Assembly (NCBI RefSeq): GCF_014066305.1
Contig: NW_023501068.1
Location: 589,251-653,250 of the forward strand
Direction of reading: 5' to 3'
DNA length: 64,000 bases
Source of the DNA: Letharia columbiana
Lineage: Eukaryota > Ascomycota > Lecanoromycetes > Lecanorales > Parmeliaceae
This document shows, piece after piece, positions 48,199-59,452 of this stretch (position 1 is its first letter; every line of letters begins with the position of its first letter). The translations under genes were made by a program, and so were the position numbers. Below the pieces are notes generated by a model. The model saw only the letters and a program-made list of their open reading frames with translations. It did not search any database and had not been told where the DNA came from.

Positions 48199-51100
48199 TT
48201 AGGTTGTAATCATGCTACGATTGTCATCGTCCAACTCTTCCTCGCCCAACTCATTATCGACGAATTTAAGAGCTTCTAATTTGTTTCTTGTCCACCAGAC
48301 TTCTCGGTGATCGGGGCCAAGGACACTCTGTTGTTTTGCATGCACCATTTCAAGTAATTTCTTTGCCTCATAGTACCGTCCAAGCCGCGCGTATGTCAAA
48401 GCGATGCTAGCTTGAATGAACAAGGTATGGCTTAAATTTGACCCTTTTGATTTCTTAAAGGCTTCGCATGCTAGCTGGAAAGACTCCAGTGCCTTATCGT
48501 AGTTGCCCAGGTTGTAATACGCAAAGCTCCTTTCTCGAAGAAGGCGGGGGGAAATGCCATCGTCATTGCTGTAAGAGTCGCGGCATAGTTTCAGGGTTGC
48601 CTGTAGACTTTTCTCCACGTGCGCCGCTCTGTCATGATTGCCCATCTTCAGATAGGCATTGTGTCTCAAGTTGTGGAGTTGTAGATTATCAATGTGATTC
48701 AATTCTGGTACGAATTCCTTTTGCATGAAAATTTTGTCGCTCAGCCTTAACACCTCTGTATATTGGGAATTCCAGTCATTTATGAGCATCATCATTTTCA
48801 GAGTTTTGAGTGTACCATAGTGCCTACTACCAAGAAGGATCTCTTGGCCGGAAAATGCTCTTTCATAGGACCTCAAGGCTTCCATATCTAAAGATAGTGC
48901 CCGATAACAGTCGCCCATGTAACTGTGGATCCTGAACTTTAGTGGTACATCTAGATGATCCATCTTTCTGGAAGCGGCAGTGTAGACTTCGAGAGCCTCT
49001 TGGTACTTCTCAAGTCTTTTGTAGAATTCGCCAATAGCCAGAAGCGCAAACACATGAATACCCGAGGCATTCCTCAAGATCAATTGAAAGAGGACCTTGA
49101 GAGGATCGATCAGAACACGTGTCCTGCGGAGAGAGGTTGACAGTCTTAGACATAGTTCAATTTGATGGCCGATAGGCAACGAATTTCGGTCTTTCAGGAG
49201 ATCCAAGGCTCGAGACAAGGTAGCAGAGCAACCATTCGAGCTTGGGCTCGAATAGGGAGAAATAGTCTCAACATTAGGGCCAGCTGTGCCAGACTCGAGA
49301 ACTGAATCTGTAGCTTCATTGTTTTGCTGCTGGCCAAAACTTCCAGATTGTCCGCCTGTAGGTTGGTTGAGATGAAATTGCAAACTTTCTGTGAGTGGAT
49401 CATCATGCTTTCCCGCTCTTCGCATTTGGCCAATCCGTTCCTTCAAAGTTTCTTCGAAGATGGCAAATAATCTTTTGTCCAGGCCTGCATCCGCCATCCG
49501 GTCACCCCAAACCATGAGCTCGTCCATTTGTGACTCAAGAGTAGCATCTTCGAACAGAAGGTGGGCGAAGCGTTGAACCCAGAGTATACTTTGTGTTGAC
49601 TCTAACACAGTTTCTATCTTAGCTAGACTGATGGAACAAGGTGGCCACGATCGGTTCAAATGAAAACAAGCATACAACGTGGCGTACGCAAGAAGAGGAT
49701 AGCTATCCCAGAGAGCTTGCGTAGACTGACACGTTTCGGGCTCCCAATTTCTTCTCTCCTCTTGCTCCAACCTCATGTAGTCGAGACAAAGCCAGGCGAA
49801 AGAACGGTGTGTCTGGGTAATGTCGATTCTAAAGCCTAGCACAGCCCTGTCAGGTTCGCAGACCCATTGATCCTCAGGACGGATCAAAAAGTCTCTGACA
49901 GAGGAGTGAATAAGGCGCAAGACACCGTCTGTCATGGAGACCAGGCCTCCAGTAACATCAAGCACCCTTTGAGGTGGCTGTAGAAGTAAGTACTCCTCGA
50001 GAGGTTGCGCCACTGTTTCTAACGACCGGCAATGCATAGCATGAGCATATCGAAGTTCCTCGAAACGCAGGGGGCGGCACGATGCACATGTGAAGGCCAG
50101 GACATTATGTGCTAGACGTAGCTCAAATTTGTCGAGTTTTTGAAAAAGGTGGAGAAAAAGGAGTTGGTATGCTTTCTCCACCAGTCCACGGGGCAAATTC
50201 TGCAGTCTCTCGCTGAACTCGGATTTTGACGATGACTTCCTGAGGTCATCGACCATAAGCCGAACCCACAGAAACATGCCATCAGACTTGTCCGTAAGGG
50301 TTTTGTAGACGTTCGTCCGGAATTCCGGAAGTGAAAGAATGTCTGACTTGGCGATTTCATTGTTAATGAAGGCCTCGATATCTTGATTCAGCATCGCAGA
50401 AGTAATTTCAATCGCCGCAAAAGCAGGATTGTCTGAATGTGTCTGAATGACGTGTGGCCGACCCAGCAAAAGTATACGTAAGTTTGGGCATACTTCCATG
50501 ATTTGCATAATTTTGACGGACATGGTGTGATTGTAATCAGTGCATTCGTCAATCCCGTCAACAACGCAGTATACCGGCTTCGCCAGTGATGAAGCTATTT
50601 GTCCGAAGGCCTCCCATAGTTCCGGAATGGTAGGCTGGCCGTCCAATCTTAGGTGGTGTATAGTATTCATATTTTCTTTGTTGGTAGTCTCTTGCAGCAA
50701 CTGCCATAGGAGTGTTCTAATGAGACTTTCGGAAGTTTGTCGGCTTCCGTCTGAGCTAGAAAAAGCGAAAAATAGGGTGTGCTGTTCGCTTTCTTCCAGT
50801 CGAGCCACTATTGAGGAGGCCAATACTGATTTGCCGCAGCCATGAGTGCCAGAGATGACGAGGAGTCGATCCTGGCTTGTCAAGCATCCTGGCTTAATCC
50901 ATCTCCCAAACACATCGTTTGATGTGATCCAGTCGCAGGTGCCATCTAATCTAGCCCGGACTTGATGCAGGTGAACATGTTTGACATCCGAAGGTTTCAA
51001 CCACCTTTCACATTGTATCTCTAACTCTTCGTGCTGTCTTCGGCCGGCTTCTTTGCGGAACTTCGCTGCTTCTAGAAGCTCCGTGGCAACAGCAGTCTGG

Positions 51101-51884
51101 TCAGCGACCCTAGCATGGCGTTCAAGTCGAGCTATGACGGCTCCAATATCTCGATCAAAAGAGCGTACTACAGTCTGGGCTAATCTCACTAAAGGACCCG
51201 TAAGCAGAGAACACCATATTCTGAGCCACCACTGAGACATACCTAATGTCCCCCGCCGAAAGAATTGGAAGGCCCGCACAGAAAAATCCACCACGTCGGT
51301 AAAGATGTTCAGGAGTGCAATTTGCAGTATATTGTCCGACTGCAACTTTTCATAAACCTCGAGTCGGGGAAGGCTCTCTGTAATCGATTGTAGTAGATTG
51401 AAAACCTGCTCGGTAGCTTTTGAATGATCGTCCGAGATCTAATCAAAGCAATGTTCAGACCTCATTCAATGCAGTCCAACGCTGTAGAGGCATATTAACC
51501 TTCAATATGAACTTGATCGGCGCCCATAGCGGACATCCAAACCCAGCCTGTGTTTGTACCGCAATGTCCACCACAGCACTCATATTCTGCAACCATGTTG
51601 TATATTTCTGCAGCTTCGATAAAAATCTGGTCGATTTCTTCTTCTTCTGAGATTGGCATTTCTGCTCAACTGTACTCAAGACTTCCAGCAACGTTTCTTT
51701 CCCTTCGACACACTGCCGAAAGACTGCATCGCCATGAGGTAAATGTGAATATGCCAATCTTGCTTCTTCTATGGCCCGTTGTTGAAGCACTGACCTGTAT
51801 AAATGATTGCATTAGTCAATGCCCGGTGTAGTGGATTCAGAGGACTGACCGCTGAGGATCTTCATCTTGCGCGGGACTTTCCAT
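48199..51884 (-). CDS. NACHT-TPR STAND (NLR-like) protein
   Basis: Three exons, 1189 residues: 51850-51884, 51500-51794, 48199-51438 (introns 55 and 61 nt). The N-terminal region (to about 280) is alpha-helical, with AGFGCPLWAPIKFILK as in the N-terminal domain common in fungal NACHT proteins. The NACHT ATPase has Walker A GTHGCGKS at residues 307-314 and Walker B VYCVVDGIDEC at 399-409. A winged-helix/ARC part follows (SDGMFLWVRLMVDDLRK, RLIHSSVRDFLI). The last 350 residues contain TPR-like repeats (YKRLEKYQEALEVY, YRALSLDMEALRSYERA, YYNLGNYDKALESFQLA, YARLGRYYEAKKLLE). Such proteins act as oligomerising cytosolic sensors in non-self recognition and programmed cell death. The N-terminal effector type is not recognised. 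The frame is intact. Confidence 0.9.
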
Positions 51885-52433
51885 GGCACGGTATTGAGCA
51901 ACTGTAAGCCGGTAGAGTGAATGTCCCAACCAGTAGCCGGTCGACACTCCATACATAAGATTGCAGCCCAGGGCAAGCCCGCACTCAACTTATAAGGCTG
52001 ACTCGTAATCTCGTACCAAAGTCACTTTGTCGGCGCAGTCACCTAGGTTCACCCAATGACAGAGCGGCACCAGGAGTTTATTAGGCAAGCTAGGCTGATT
52101 GACTGATTGATTAAGTCATATTGGTCACTTTACGGGAGCTACCCTGCGGGCTTCACATGGCGTCAAAGGTCCAGCCAGTCTTGGACCCATAGTCTGTTAC
52201 TACAGGTAATATATACTCGTACGCAGCGGATGAACGTACTTGTAAGGCCGAGCGTAGAAAGAGAATATAGATAGATATACTTTGGTCTATAAATTCGGAT
52301 TTACTTTAATAAGGACCTGGGGAACTTCATGGTCTACTCAAAGTAAGCAGTTGAGACTTCTAACAATCATTACGACCCTCAAGATCTTACCCACAATGAT
52401 GGGCATGACTATGGACGCGACCAGGTCACATCC
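51885..52433. other. Upstream region of the STAND gene, no gene seen
   Basis: Ordinary composition; no convincing reading frame or repeat. Confidence 0.4.
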
Positions 52434-53137
52434 AATACGTCCCAACACCTCGTTCCTCGATCTTCCCTGCGAGATCTGAGGCTCAATATATCATGTAGCG
52501 CTACACAGATCAAAAAGCATACGACCAGTTGGAAACATCTCATAATTCTGCGAAGATCACGGTTACTTCCGGCGAGAAGAGACCTGTACCTCCTAGGCAA
52601 GGCTCCCCCTAACAAAATCAATGGTCAAGTTTTCAAACTCCTGGACTCCCTCTCCAGCTATTGCGAATTAACAAACACGTTAACGAAGAAGCAACCGAGA
52701 CCTTGTATGGCGGTCATCGTTTCATGTTCGTCATCGGCCCCACAGCTCGCGTCCGTCAAACTTACATTCATCCTAAGGTTTCAGTCCACGTTTGCACCGA
52801 GAAAGCTTGTCGGGCACACTATGATTGCTACTGTTTTTCGCATGACAGAAGCTATGTCACATACGAGGACAATCTCTCGGATCTACCGTCCCGTTATCTG
52901 ACGTTGATCAAGTGAAGCGATGTTCATGTCCAGGTGTCGGCCGCTTGGATTAAAGAGGAAGCTCAGGGCATCCAGACAAGCTTGGAAAAATTTGCAACTT
53001 GCTTCGGCGGCTCAAAGCATTCCCTACAGGGTGTAATGATCCATCTGAATCAGTCTCAAGAAGGCGCCATTCCTCATCAAGCAGATGCTCAACTTCTAAC
53101 CCTGTCAAGCGTTATGGACGGGTCATATGGAAGATGA
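52434..53137 (+). pseudogene. F-box/2EXR-like protein relic
   Basis: The opening NTSFLDLPCEI is followed by a stop (TGA where family members have CGA or AGA), then GSIYHVALHR. At 52661 the frame LRINKHVNEEATETLYGGHR matches the ...LLRVCRQINEEA..ILYG... signature of the many fungal proteins that start with an F-box-like LPxEIR motif. A third piece at 52934-53137 (AAWIKEEAQGIQTSLEKFA) continues the family in another frame. Premature stops and at least two frame changes make it non-functional. Confidence 0.65.
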
Positions 53138-54257
53138 GATACGGAGGAAAGAGATGTAGGGCCTGTTCCATTTGACAAATCGTGCAAGCCTCGTTCTGTT
53201 GGCGGTGATCTTTCCGGACTGAACCCGAATATCCCGAATATCCACGCGGGATCATCCAACCATAGGGCTTCGGCTGTCCCTAGGTCGCATCCAGAATCTA
53301 GTAGAACACGCACCGCTGATCTTGCTTACAGAACGCTTCTTCAAATGGCTGGGTAAAGTAAAGCGTGATTCCTCTATGCCCGGTAGTCTCCCATGGAAAT
53401 AGCAGATAGCTACCTACATGCATCCGCCACCAAGCATTCAGGTAAGTAAGCACACCTGGTGACACGGTGGCGCTCCAAGAGAAGATACCTAGGTACAGCG
53501 TCAGGCCTGCCTTCCAGTCCCAAAATCAGCAGGCTTCCTGATACAGGTCGAATCCCTTCGCTGGCCGTGGGTATAACAGTCCACCGACTGAACCAAAGCG
53601 GGGAATATTTGGATTGAGTGATTGTCAACACGATGTTACATCATGCTTCGAAGGTGCACGCATCAAGTACCGAGAAGAGAACGCAGGAGCCGGCAATCAT
53701 ATCTGGAAGATGGGTCGTGTTAGGTGCAGTTGAGGCATCGTTTGGATCCAGAGACCGAACATCTCCTGCGAGATCCGACCTACCCATGTAGGCTGACCAC
53801 TCATTCTGTCAAGACTTCAGCGGTGATCAACAGCTTGAAAGGGTGTGTGAGATTTGACCGGCGAGGTCGCTGTAGCTTGTATGTACTGCGAGCGTTGTAG
53901 TGGCAGTCATAGACGAGCCTCAGCCAGCCATCGGCTTAAAGTTCTTGCCATTATGCGGATGAGGTAAGCCTATAGATCATTCGGGAAGGACTCAGATCCC
54001 GTGCCTCACGAGCATTCTGGAGCTTGACCATTTGATCCGCAAGCTTTGGTATGATTGGGAAGATAATCCCTGCTTAAGAGCCTCCGCAGCACTACGTCAA
54101 ATGAAAGGGAGAGTCGTTCGAAAACGAAATATTTTCATTTCTGTCATCTATGCTGTCTTCTCGACTGCCACATCACCGCATAGCCTGAGCGCAACAGCAG
54201 CTGGCACCATCCACAGTCTGACCTCCGGTATGGTGGAGGGACGTCTCGGTCGCTCCT
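53138..54257. other. No gene recognised
   Basis: About 1.1 kb of ordinary composition. Short open frames on both strands (for example 53410-53631 minus) show no family resemblance. No repeats noticed. Confidence 0.4.
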
Positions 54258-54796
54258 CTACTGCTTGGAACCCCAAGCACCCTTCTTCTTCAACATCTCT
54301 TCCTCCTCTTGTTGAATCTCCGCATCGATCTTGGCACCCTTGGAAGGCTCGTTGCCGTGGTTCTTCGCCTGATCGATACACAGACATTAGCAAGTCATGC
54401 CTTCTCTCCGAGATGAACGCTCGGGGAACGCAACGGACAACTTACGGGCAAAGTAGGATCTTTCTTGTACTCAGCAGCCTCCTTGGAGATCTCCTCTGGC
54501 TCATTTTGACGCTTCGGGACGGTCAGCCATCTCTGACACTCTGAGACCTTGAGCAAATTACCTTTCCCTCTCGAGCTAGCTTGTTGGCAATCGATCTCTC
54601 ATCCTCTGCAATCAATTGGTTAGGTCTCATGTCTGGCAATGCTTAAATGTGGCTACGCACTGGAGTCATTTGCCTTGTGGCTGTTTGGCTGTCCTTCATG
54701 GTACCTGTCCGCGACGTTGGTCTCCGAGTCTTTCGAGTTGCGCTGGTCCCCAGCTTCGTAGACACCACGACCACCAACGCTTGATGTTCCACTCAT
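54258..54796 (-). CDS. Small hydrophilic (LEA/hydrophilin-like) conserved fungal protein
   Basis: Four exons, 118 residues: 54661-54796, 54562-54605, 54446-54511, 54258-54368 (introns 55, 50, 77 nt, all GT-AG). The protein begins MSGTSSVGGRGVYEAGDQRN and ends KKKGAWGSKQ. Internal boxes RSIANKLAREGK, EPEEISKEAAEYKKDPTLP and NHGNEPSKGAKIDAEIQQEE correspond to a small conserved ascomycete family I recall as an uncharacterised stress-type protein. It has no hydrophobic segment, is very rich in Glu, Lys, Gly, Asn and Ser, and is likely disordered. A protective role in desiccation or stress is inferred from composition only. It diverges from the adenylosuccinate lyase gene with a 440-bp intergenic region. 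Confidence 0.8.
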
Positions 54797-55236
54797 GATT
54801 GCGGATGGAGGTTATCGTGTTTGTTTGGGTGAAGTGTTTGATGATTTGGTACAGATGTGTGTTTAGAGTGACAATCACAGGAGTTGGTTTTCGTGCTGAT
54901 GCCGTGACGTAATTTAGCTCAGTTACCGACCCGCGCCTAATAAAAAATTGCCGCACAGTGCCACAGAATTCGAAACTTGGTGCACAAATTCTAACTCGTG
55001 AAATTTGATTGGTCCCGCATTCCCGCACATTCTAAGCTCCGCGAAAGAAGTTCTGGACAAAAACAAATTCCGGGACCAAAAAATTTCCTCTACAAATAGC
55101 AAGGTGGTACTTTCATCTGAGAAAAATACAATTATAGAAAGACATCAATCATCTCACTGCACATAAAATAAGGTTATTGTCTGGTCTCTCAAAATCGATT
55201 TCTCGCAAGGGTCTTTTTCTTCGACTTTAATGCAGT
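54797..55236. promoter_or_regulatory. Divergent promoter region (hydrophilic protein / adenylosuccinate lyase)
   Basis: 440 bp without coding potential, AT-richer near the middle. No specific site identified. Confidence 0.4.
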
Positions 55237-57662
55237 ATGGCTTCCAACAATGAGTATCAAACTCCATTCAACTCGCGATACTGTACCGGTACGTAGGTAC
55301 CGAGAATGATCTTTCCTATTTGGTACTGAAGTGGGTCGCAAGATATGTTTCGGGAGCAAAATGAGCATTTCTAACTCCCGGGACCTGTTTTGCAAGCATC
55401 ATATCAATCTACCATAGAAAAGCAACGCTGACCCCCAATCGTGCCAGAGGAGATGAAGCAGCTCTTCTCCCCTCGGAACCGCTTCTCAACATGGAGACGA
55501 CTCTGGGTTCGTCTGACTCCACCTTTTCAGCCCGTCTCAGGATGCTTGCTTCCTCAAAACTAATCACAAGATAGCTTTGGCTAGCGGAAGCAGAGAAAGA
55601 GCTTGGGCTAGCAGGCATTTCAGATCAGGCCTTGGCCGAAATGCAATCTCATATAATTATCAGAGACGAAGAATTCGCGCTGATAGAGGTGGAAGAGAAA
55701 AGGAGGCGACACGACGTAGGATGCCTCGAATAACATATCTATTCATCTAACGGATCTGTAGGTGATGGCCCACGTTCATGGCTTCGGCTTGGCCGCGCCC
55801 AGTGCTGCAGGCATCATTCATCTGGGAGCCACATCTTGGTCCGCCTTGCATTCTATGAACATTGAACGGATCCTAACCAAAGACAGCTACGTAACAGACA
55901 ACGCCGATCTCATTTTCCTGAGAGATGGACTCGACCTTCTCTTACCAAAGCTTGCCACAGTAATAAAGAAGCTGTCAGACTTCGCCCGCAAATATCGAGA
56001 CCAAGCATGCCTTGGATACACCCACGGCCAGCCGGCAGCATTGACCACCGTGGTATGTATATTTTCCGAACAAAACCCTCCTATTCCGGACCATTATTGG
56101 AGTTGCGAGACACGATCCAGGAGCACGATGCTTTTGCCTCCTGTTCCGAACCATTATTTGATTTCAAAGACATGGTTCAGGAGTAAAAGACGCTTGATAC
56201 CCCTTCCCCCTGTGTCAATGTTCGGGCTTTTGCCTTGAAGAAGTAATGCTGACGCCGAAATCATTATAGGGAAAGAGAACATGTCTCTGGATTCAAGATC
56301 TTTTAATGGATTTAAGGAACATTGAGCGTTCTAGATTAGATCTTCGCTTCCGAGGCGTCAAAGGGTAAATTTCGCGGCGCAATCAGCTCCCCAAGTTCGC
56401 TAATGCGTCTCCAGGGCTACTGGCACGCAAGGCACTTTCCTTTCTCTGTTCAGAGGAGACCATTCTAAAGTAGAGGAGCTCGACGAGCTTGTTACGAAGA
56501 AGGCGGGTTTCGAATCAGTCTTCACCATCAGCTCTCAGACGTACTCTCGCAAGATCGATCTCGACGTCTGCAACTCTCTTGGCTCGTTCGGCGCGACAGT
56601 GAGCAATTTGTCCAGTCCATACCGCTTTCTGATCCCTGTCTTGTGTTGCAACCACTGACCCAGAAAACCACCAGTGCGAGCGCATTTTCACAGACATCCG
56701 CCATTCCGCAATGATGAAAGAAATCGAAGAACCGTTCGAAACAGATCAAATCGGAAGTTCCGCAATGGCGTTCAAAAGAAATCCCATGCGCTCCGAGCGA
56801 GGATGCGCGCTCGGACGGAAGCTGCAGAACCTGCCAATGGACGCTATGGCTACGTATGCTCATCAGTGGTTCGAACGAACGCTAGGTAAGTGACCAGTCG
56901 ATTATCCCATCCGCTGGTAGGGTGTACATTTCAGGTGTATGACTCATTAAGTTTCGGTGTACATTTCAGGGGTCCATTCCTACTCTTTGGCATAGAGCGC
57001 AGGACTGAATCCCTGGATTGCACACCCTGCCAGGGGATAGGATAAGGGCTTTCGGAATCTGACAAGGTCTACTACAGATGATAGTGCAATCCGAAGAATT
57101 AGCATTCCGGAATCATTCCTTTGCGCTGATGCGTTAATGCTACTTTTGGACAATGTATGTAATGTAGTAGCACGCATACCTAAGAGCGACATATGCTAAC
57201 CATTGTAGGTAATGTCCGGTCTTGTCGTGTACCCAGCCGTCATCGACAGGCGAATAGCCCAAGAACTTCCCTTCATGGCTACGTGCGTCCAGTTTCCCCA
57301 ACCCGCACCCCAGAATTCTCAGCACTGACCCCTTCCGCAGCGAAAACATCATCATGGCCCTCTCCGAAGTCGGCGTCTCCCGGCAAGAAGCCCACGAAGA
57401 AATCCGCGTCCTCTCCCACCAAGCTGCCGCGGCCGTCAAAATGGAAGGCAAGGACAACGACCTACTCGACCGTATCCGAAAACAAGAGTTCTTCAAGCCG
57501 ATCATTGGACAGCTGGATCAATTGCTTGAACCCAAGAGTTTCTATGGTAGGGCACCGCAGCAAGTGGATAAATTCACAGGGCCTGGTGGTGAAGTTGAGA
57601 GCGCGTTGGCGAAGTACGAGGATGTGATTCGGAAAGGGGGAAGGGTGGATTTGAATGTTTAG
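55237..57662 (+). CDS. ADE13: Adenylosuccinate lyase
   Basis: Eleven exons, 485 residues: 55237-55288, 55448-55506, 55575-55715, 55762-55838, 55887-56052, 56270-56364, 56415-56598, 56675-56885, 57078-57154, 57209-57282, 57341-57662. Every junction restores family sequence in phase, so the gene is complete though unspliced frames look like fragments. Landmarks: [32 protein letters not shown] (155-160, containing a catalytic-region His), and the fumarase/lyase signature [13 protein letters not shown] (286-298). The enzyme makes AICAR from SAICAR and AMP from adenylosuccinate in purine synthesis. Ten introns is many for this gene. Introns 1 (159 nt) and 5 (217 nt) are introner-like repeat copies shared with the GMP synthase gene. 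It converges with GMP synthase. Housekeeping copy versus extra paralogue cannot be decided here. Confidence 0.93.
55289..55447 (+). repeat. Introner-like element = ADE13 intron 1
   Basis: GT-AG intron of 159 nt. It contains ATATGTTTCGGGAGC followed by a complementary CTCCCGGGACCTG (hairpin) and a 3' part GAAAAGCAACGCTGACCCCC. These features recur in ADE13 intron 5 and GUA1 introns 1, 7, 11 and 14. Confidence 0.75.
56053..56269 (+). repeat. Introner-like element = ADE13 intron 5, with internal tandem duplication
   Basis: 217-nt intron whose 3' end, CTTGAAGAAGTAATGCTGAC then GCCGAAATC, closely matches GUA1 intron 1 (CTTGAAGAAGCGATACTGAT). A block of about 60 nt (CCTCC-TTCCG-ACCATTATT...CAGGAGYA) occurs twice in tandem, lengthening the intron. 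Confidence 0.7.
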
Positions 57663-58156
57663 GCATGTGGTATCTGTCTCTCTTCAGAGAACTGTATTAA
57701 GGGTTCAGAACCCCGAATGGTGTTCCAATAAAAGGACTTGAACTCTATGAGGTAAGAGCAAGCTCATAAGCCTGGGATACGTTGACGGACGGCCAGGGCA
57801 CTTGCTTGCCAGAAGAGAGCTTGGCAGATGACATGAATGATAAAAGATGTGAGAAGAGAGTAGCGAGCTACATGTCTACTACAATATTGCTATAACGAGA
57901 AGTTGGGAGATCTTCGCTCGCGGTCAGAAATGTTTTCGCTCATGTATTTTCGCACATGGGATAGCGGTCGGTAAGGATATTCTTCCATGGTGAGTACTCT
58001 GTTCGTCTCTGGTCTCTCGCATCTAAAGCCGTGATTCACAAGAGCTGTAGCCACCATCAAGCCACCTTCGACCATTGAGATTGAGTGACGCGTTTCCCAT
58101 TGGAGATTCCGCTGGCGTGAGTCGACATGGCTAATATAGAAGTTCGATTTATGTCA
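57663..58156. other. ADE13 3' region, no gene seen
   Basis: Ordinary DNA with no convincing frame; presumably holds the ADE13 3' UTR. Confidence 0.35.
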
Positions 58157-58350
58157 GTTTGTGGAGCCCACTTCTCTTCCACCGACACTCCATACTTTGT
58201 GGAGCCCACTTCTCTTCCACCAATATTCCATACTTTGTGAATCTCACTTCTTTTTCACCGACAGACACTCCATACTTTGTGTAGCCCACTCCTCTCCCAT
58301 CGACACTCCCAGCTTTGTGAAACCCACTTCTCTTCCACCAACACGCCAAA
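58157..58350. repeat. Minisatellite, five units of about 38 bp
   Basis: Successive units begin TTTGTGGAGCCCACTTCTCT and end with CCACCGACACTCCATAC or a variant. The third unit has a 4-bp internal duplication (GACAGACA). The repeat lies in the intergenic space between the two convergent purine genes and continues into the open frame described next. Confidence 0.85.
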
Positions 58351-58799
58351 ATTTGCCAAAACCCAAACACAACGGCCATTCAACAACAAAAATCCGAGAA
58401 AGCCGAGAGAACGATGCTATAACATGGAACGAACGTCAAGTCGAACGTTTCGTGCAGGAAGAAGTGGACATTTCAGACATCAATTCAGCCGGAACCGCGT
58501 ACGGTCCAGATGAAGCGGCGCTGGACGATGACATCGAACATGAGGAAGAGGACGAATTTGAAATACAAGAGGGCGAATATGAATCAGAAGAGGAAGCTGT
58601 TTCGACCATCAAAGACAACCTTAGTATTCGAACGATCATTGACTGCACAATCTCGGTAGGAAAACCTCGTCCGACTTTCTGGCGTCAGAAATCACATCGA
58701 CTGACGAGATTCTTTAGTGTGGATTTAGCACTGAGGCCCGCCCTATATATTAAAGAACATAGTGCCAAACTTGTGGGTAAGAGAATAAGAGATGCCTAA
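58351..58799 (+). CDS. Acidic hypothetical protein (doubtful)
   Basis: A continuous plus-strand frame runs through the minisatellite and on to a stop at 58797-58799. After the repeat it encodes a plausible protein stretch: WNERQVERFVQEEVDISDIN, a strongly acidic section (DDDIEHEEEDEFEIQEGEYE), then NLSIRTIIDCTISVG and a basic tail. I do not recognise it. The composition differs from random, so it may be a real gene or the 3' part of one whose start was overwritten by the minisatellite. No start codon is well supported. Confidence 0.3.
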
Positions 58800-59452
58800 A
58801 TCTCGGGTAGTAAAGTTGCTGATGTGAGGTCTAAATCAATGGGGACTAAACGGTCCATCCTACTTTAGCTCGCAATATAGCTCTAGCCAGGCACCCAGAG
58901 TATGCTATGGATCAGGTTCGTTGAAGTCTTGTCAGGTTCAAGGGCTTCTCAGAGGAGCCTTTGTCTCTGGAGGCGGCGAGAATCATCAGGTGTACTAGAA
59001 CGGGGGCCGATGGGTGTCTTGAGCGGCAGCTGCGTCTCGATGATCGCTGTTGGCGGTGCAGCGCATTTACCAAGAAATGAGGCGAGCTAAAGAAAGGGGG
59101 AATATTCCCCGTGAACGTATCTCGATTGATTGAATGTGCCTGATATAACTGTTCTGAGGCCCCATAGATTGGGACCAAATACTGCTGCGATCATCTCACG
59201 AGTGCTACGTAATGGACGCGCAAGACTTAGGATTTTTTTTTGAAAAGCTTCTACCGCCGCCAAGAAGCGCGAAAGGCCCGAGACAAGAAGAATGCAAATC
59301 CAAAGACGGGCTCCTATATCGATGAGCCAGCAGATATGCTGAACTTTTTCATGTTCCACGACTTGGAAACGATAGAGCCTTTCATGGACGACTTCCTAGG
59401 CTCAATTCTGGACGATCTCAGGCTGGATCAAGGCCGTGTTTCTCGCAGATAG

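Noticed and set aside
59240..59452. 70-codon plus-strand frame ending at 59452
   Set aside because: It abuts the 3' end of GMP synthase on the opposite strand, has no recognisable homology and no clear gene structure; its protein-like composition is noted but not enough.
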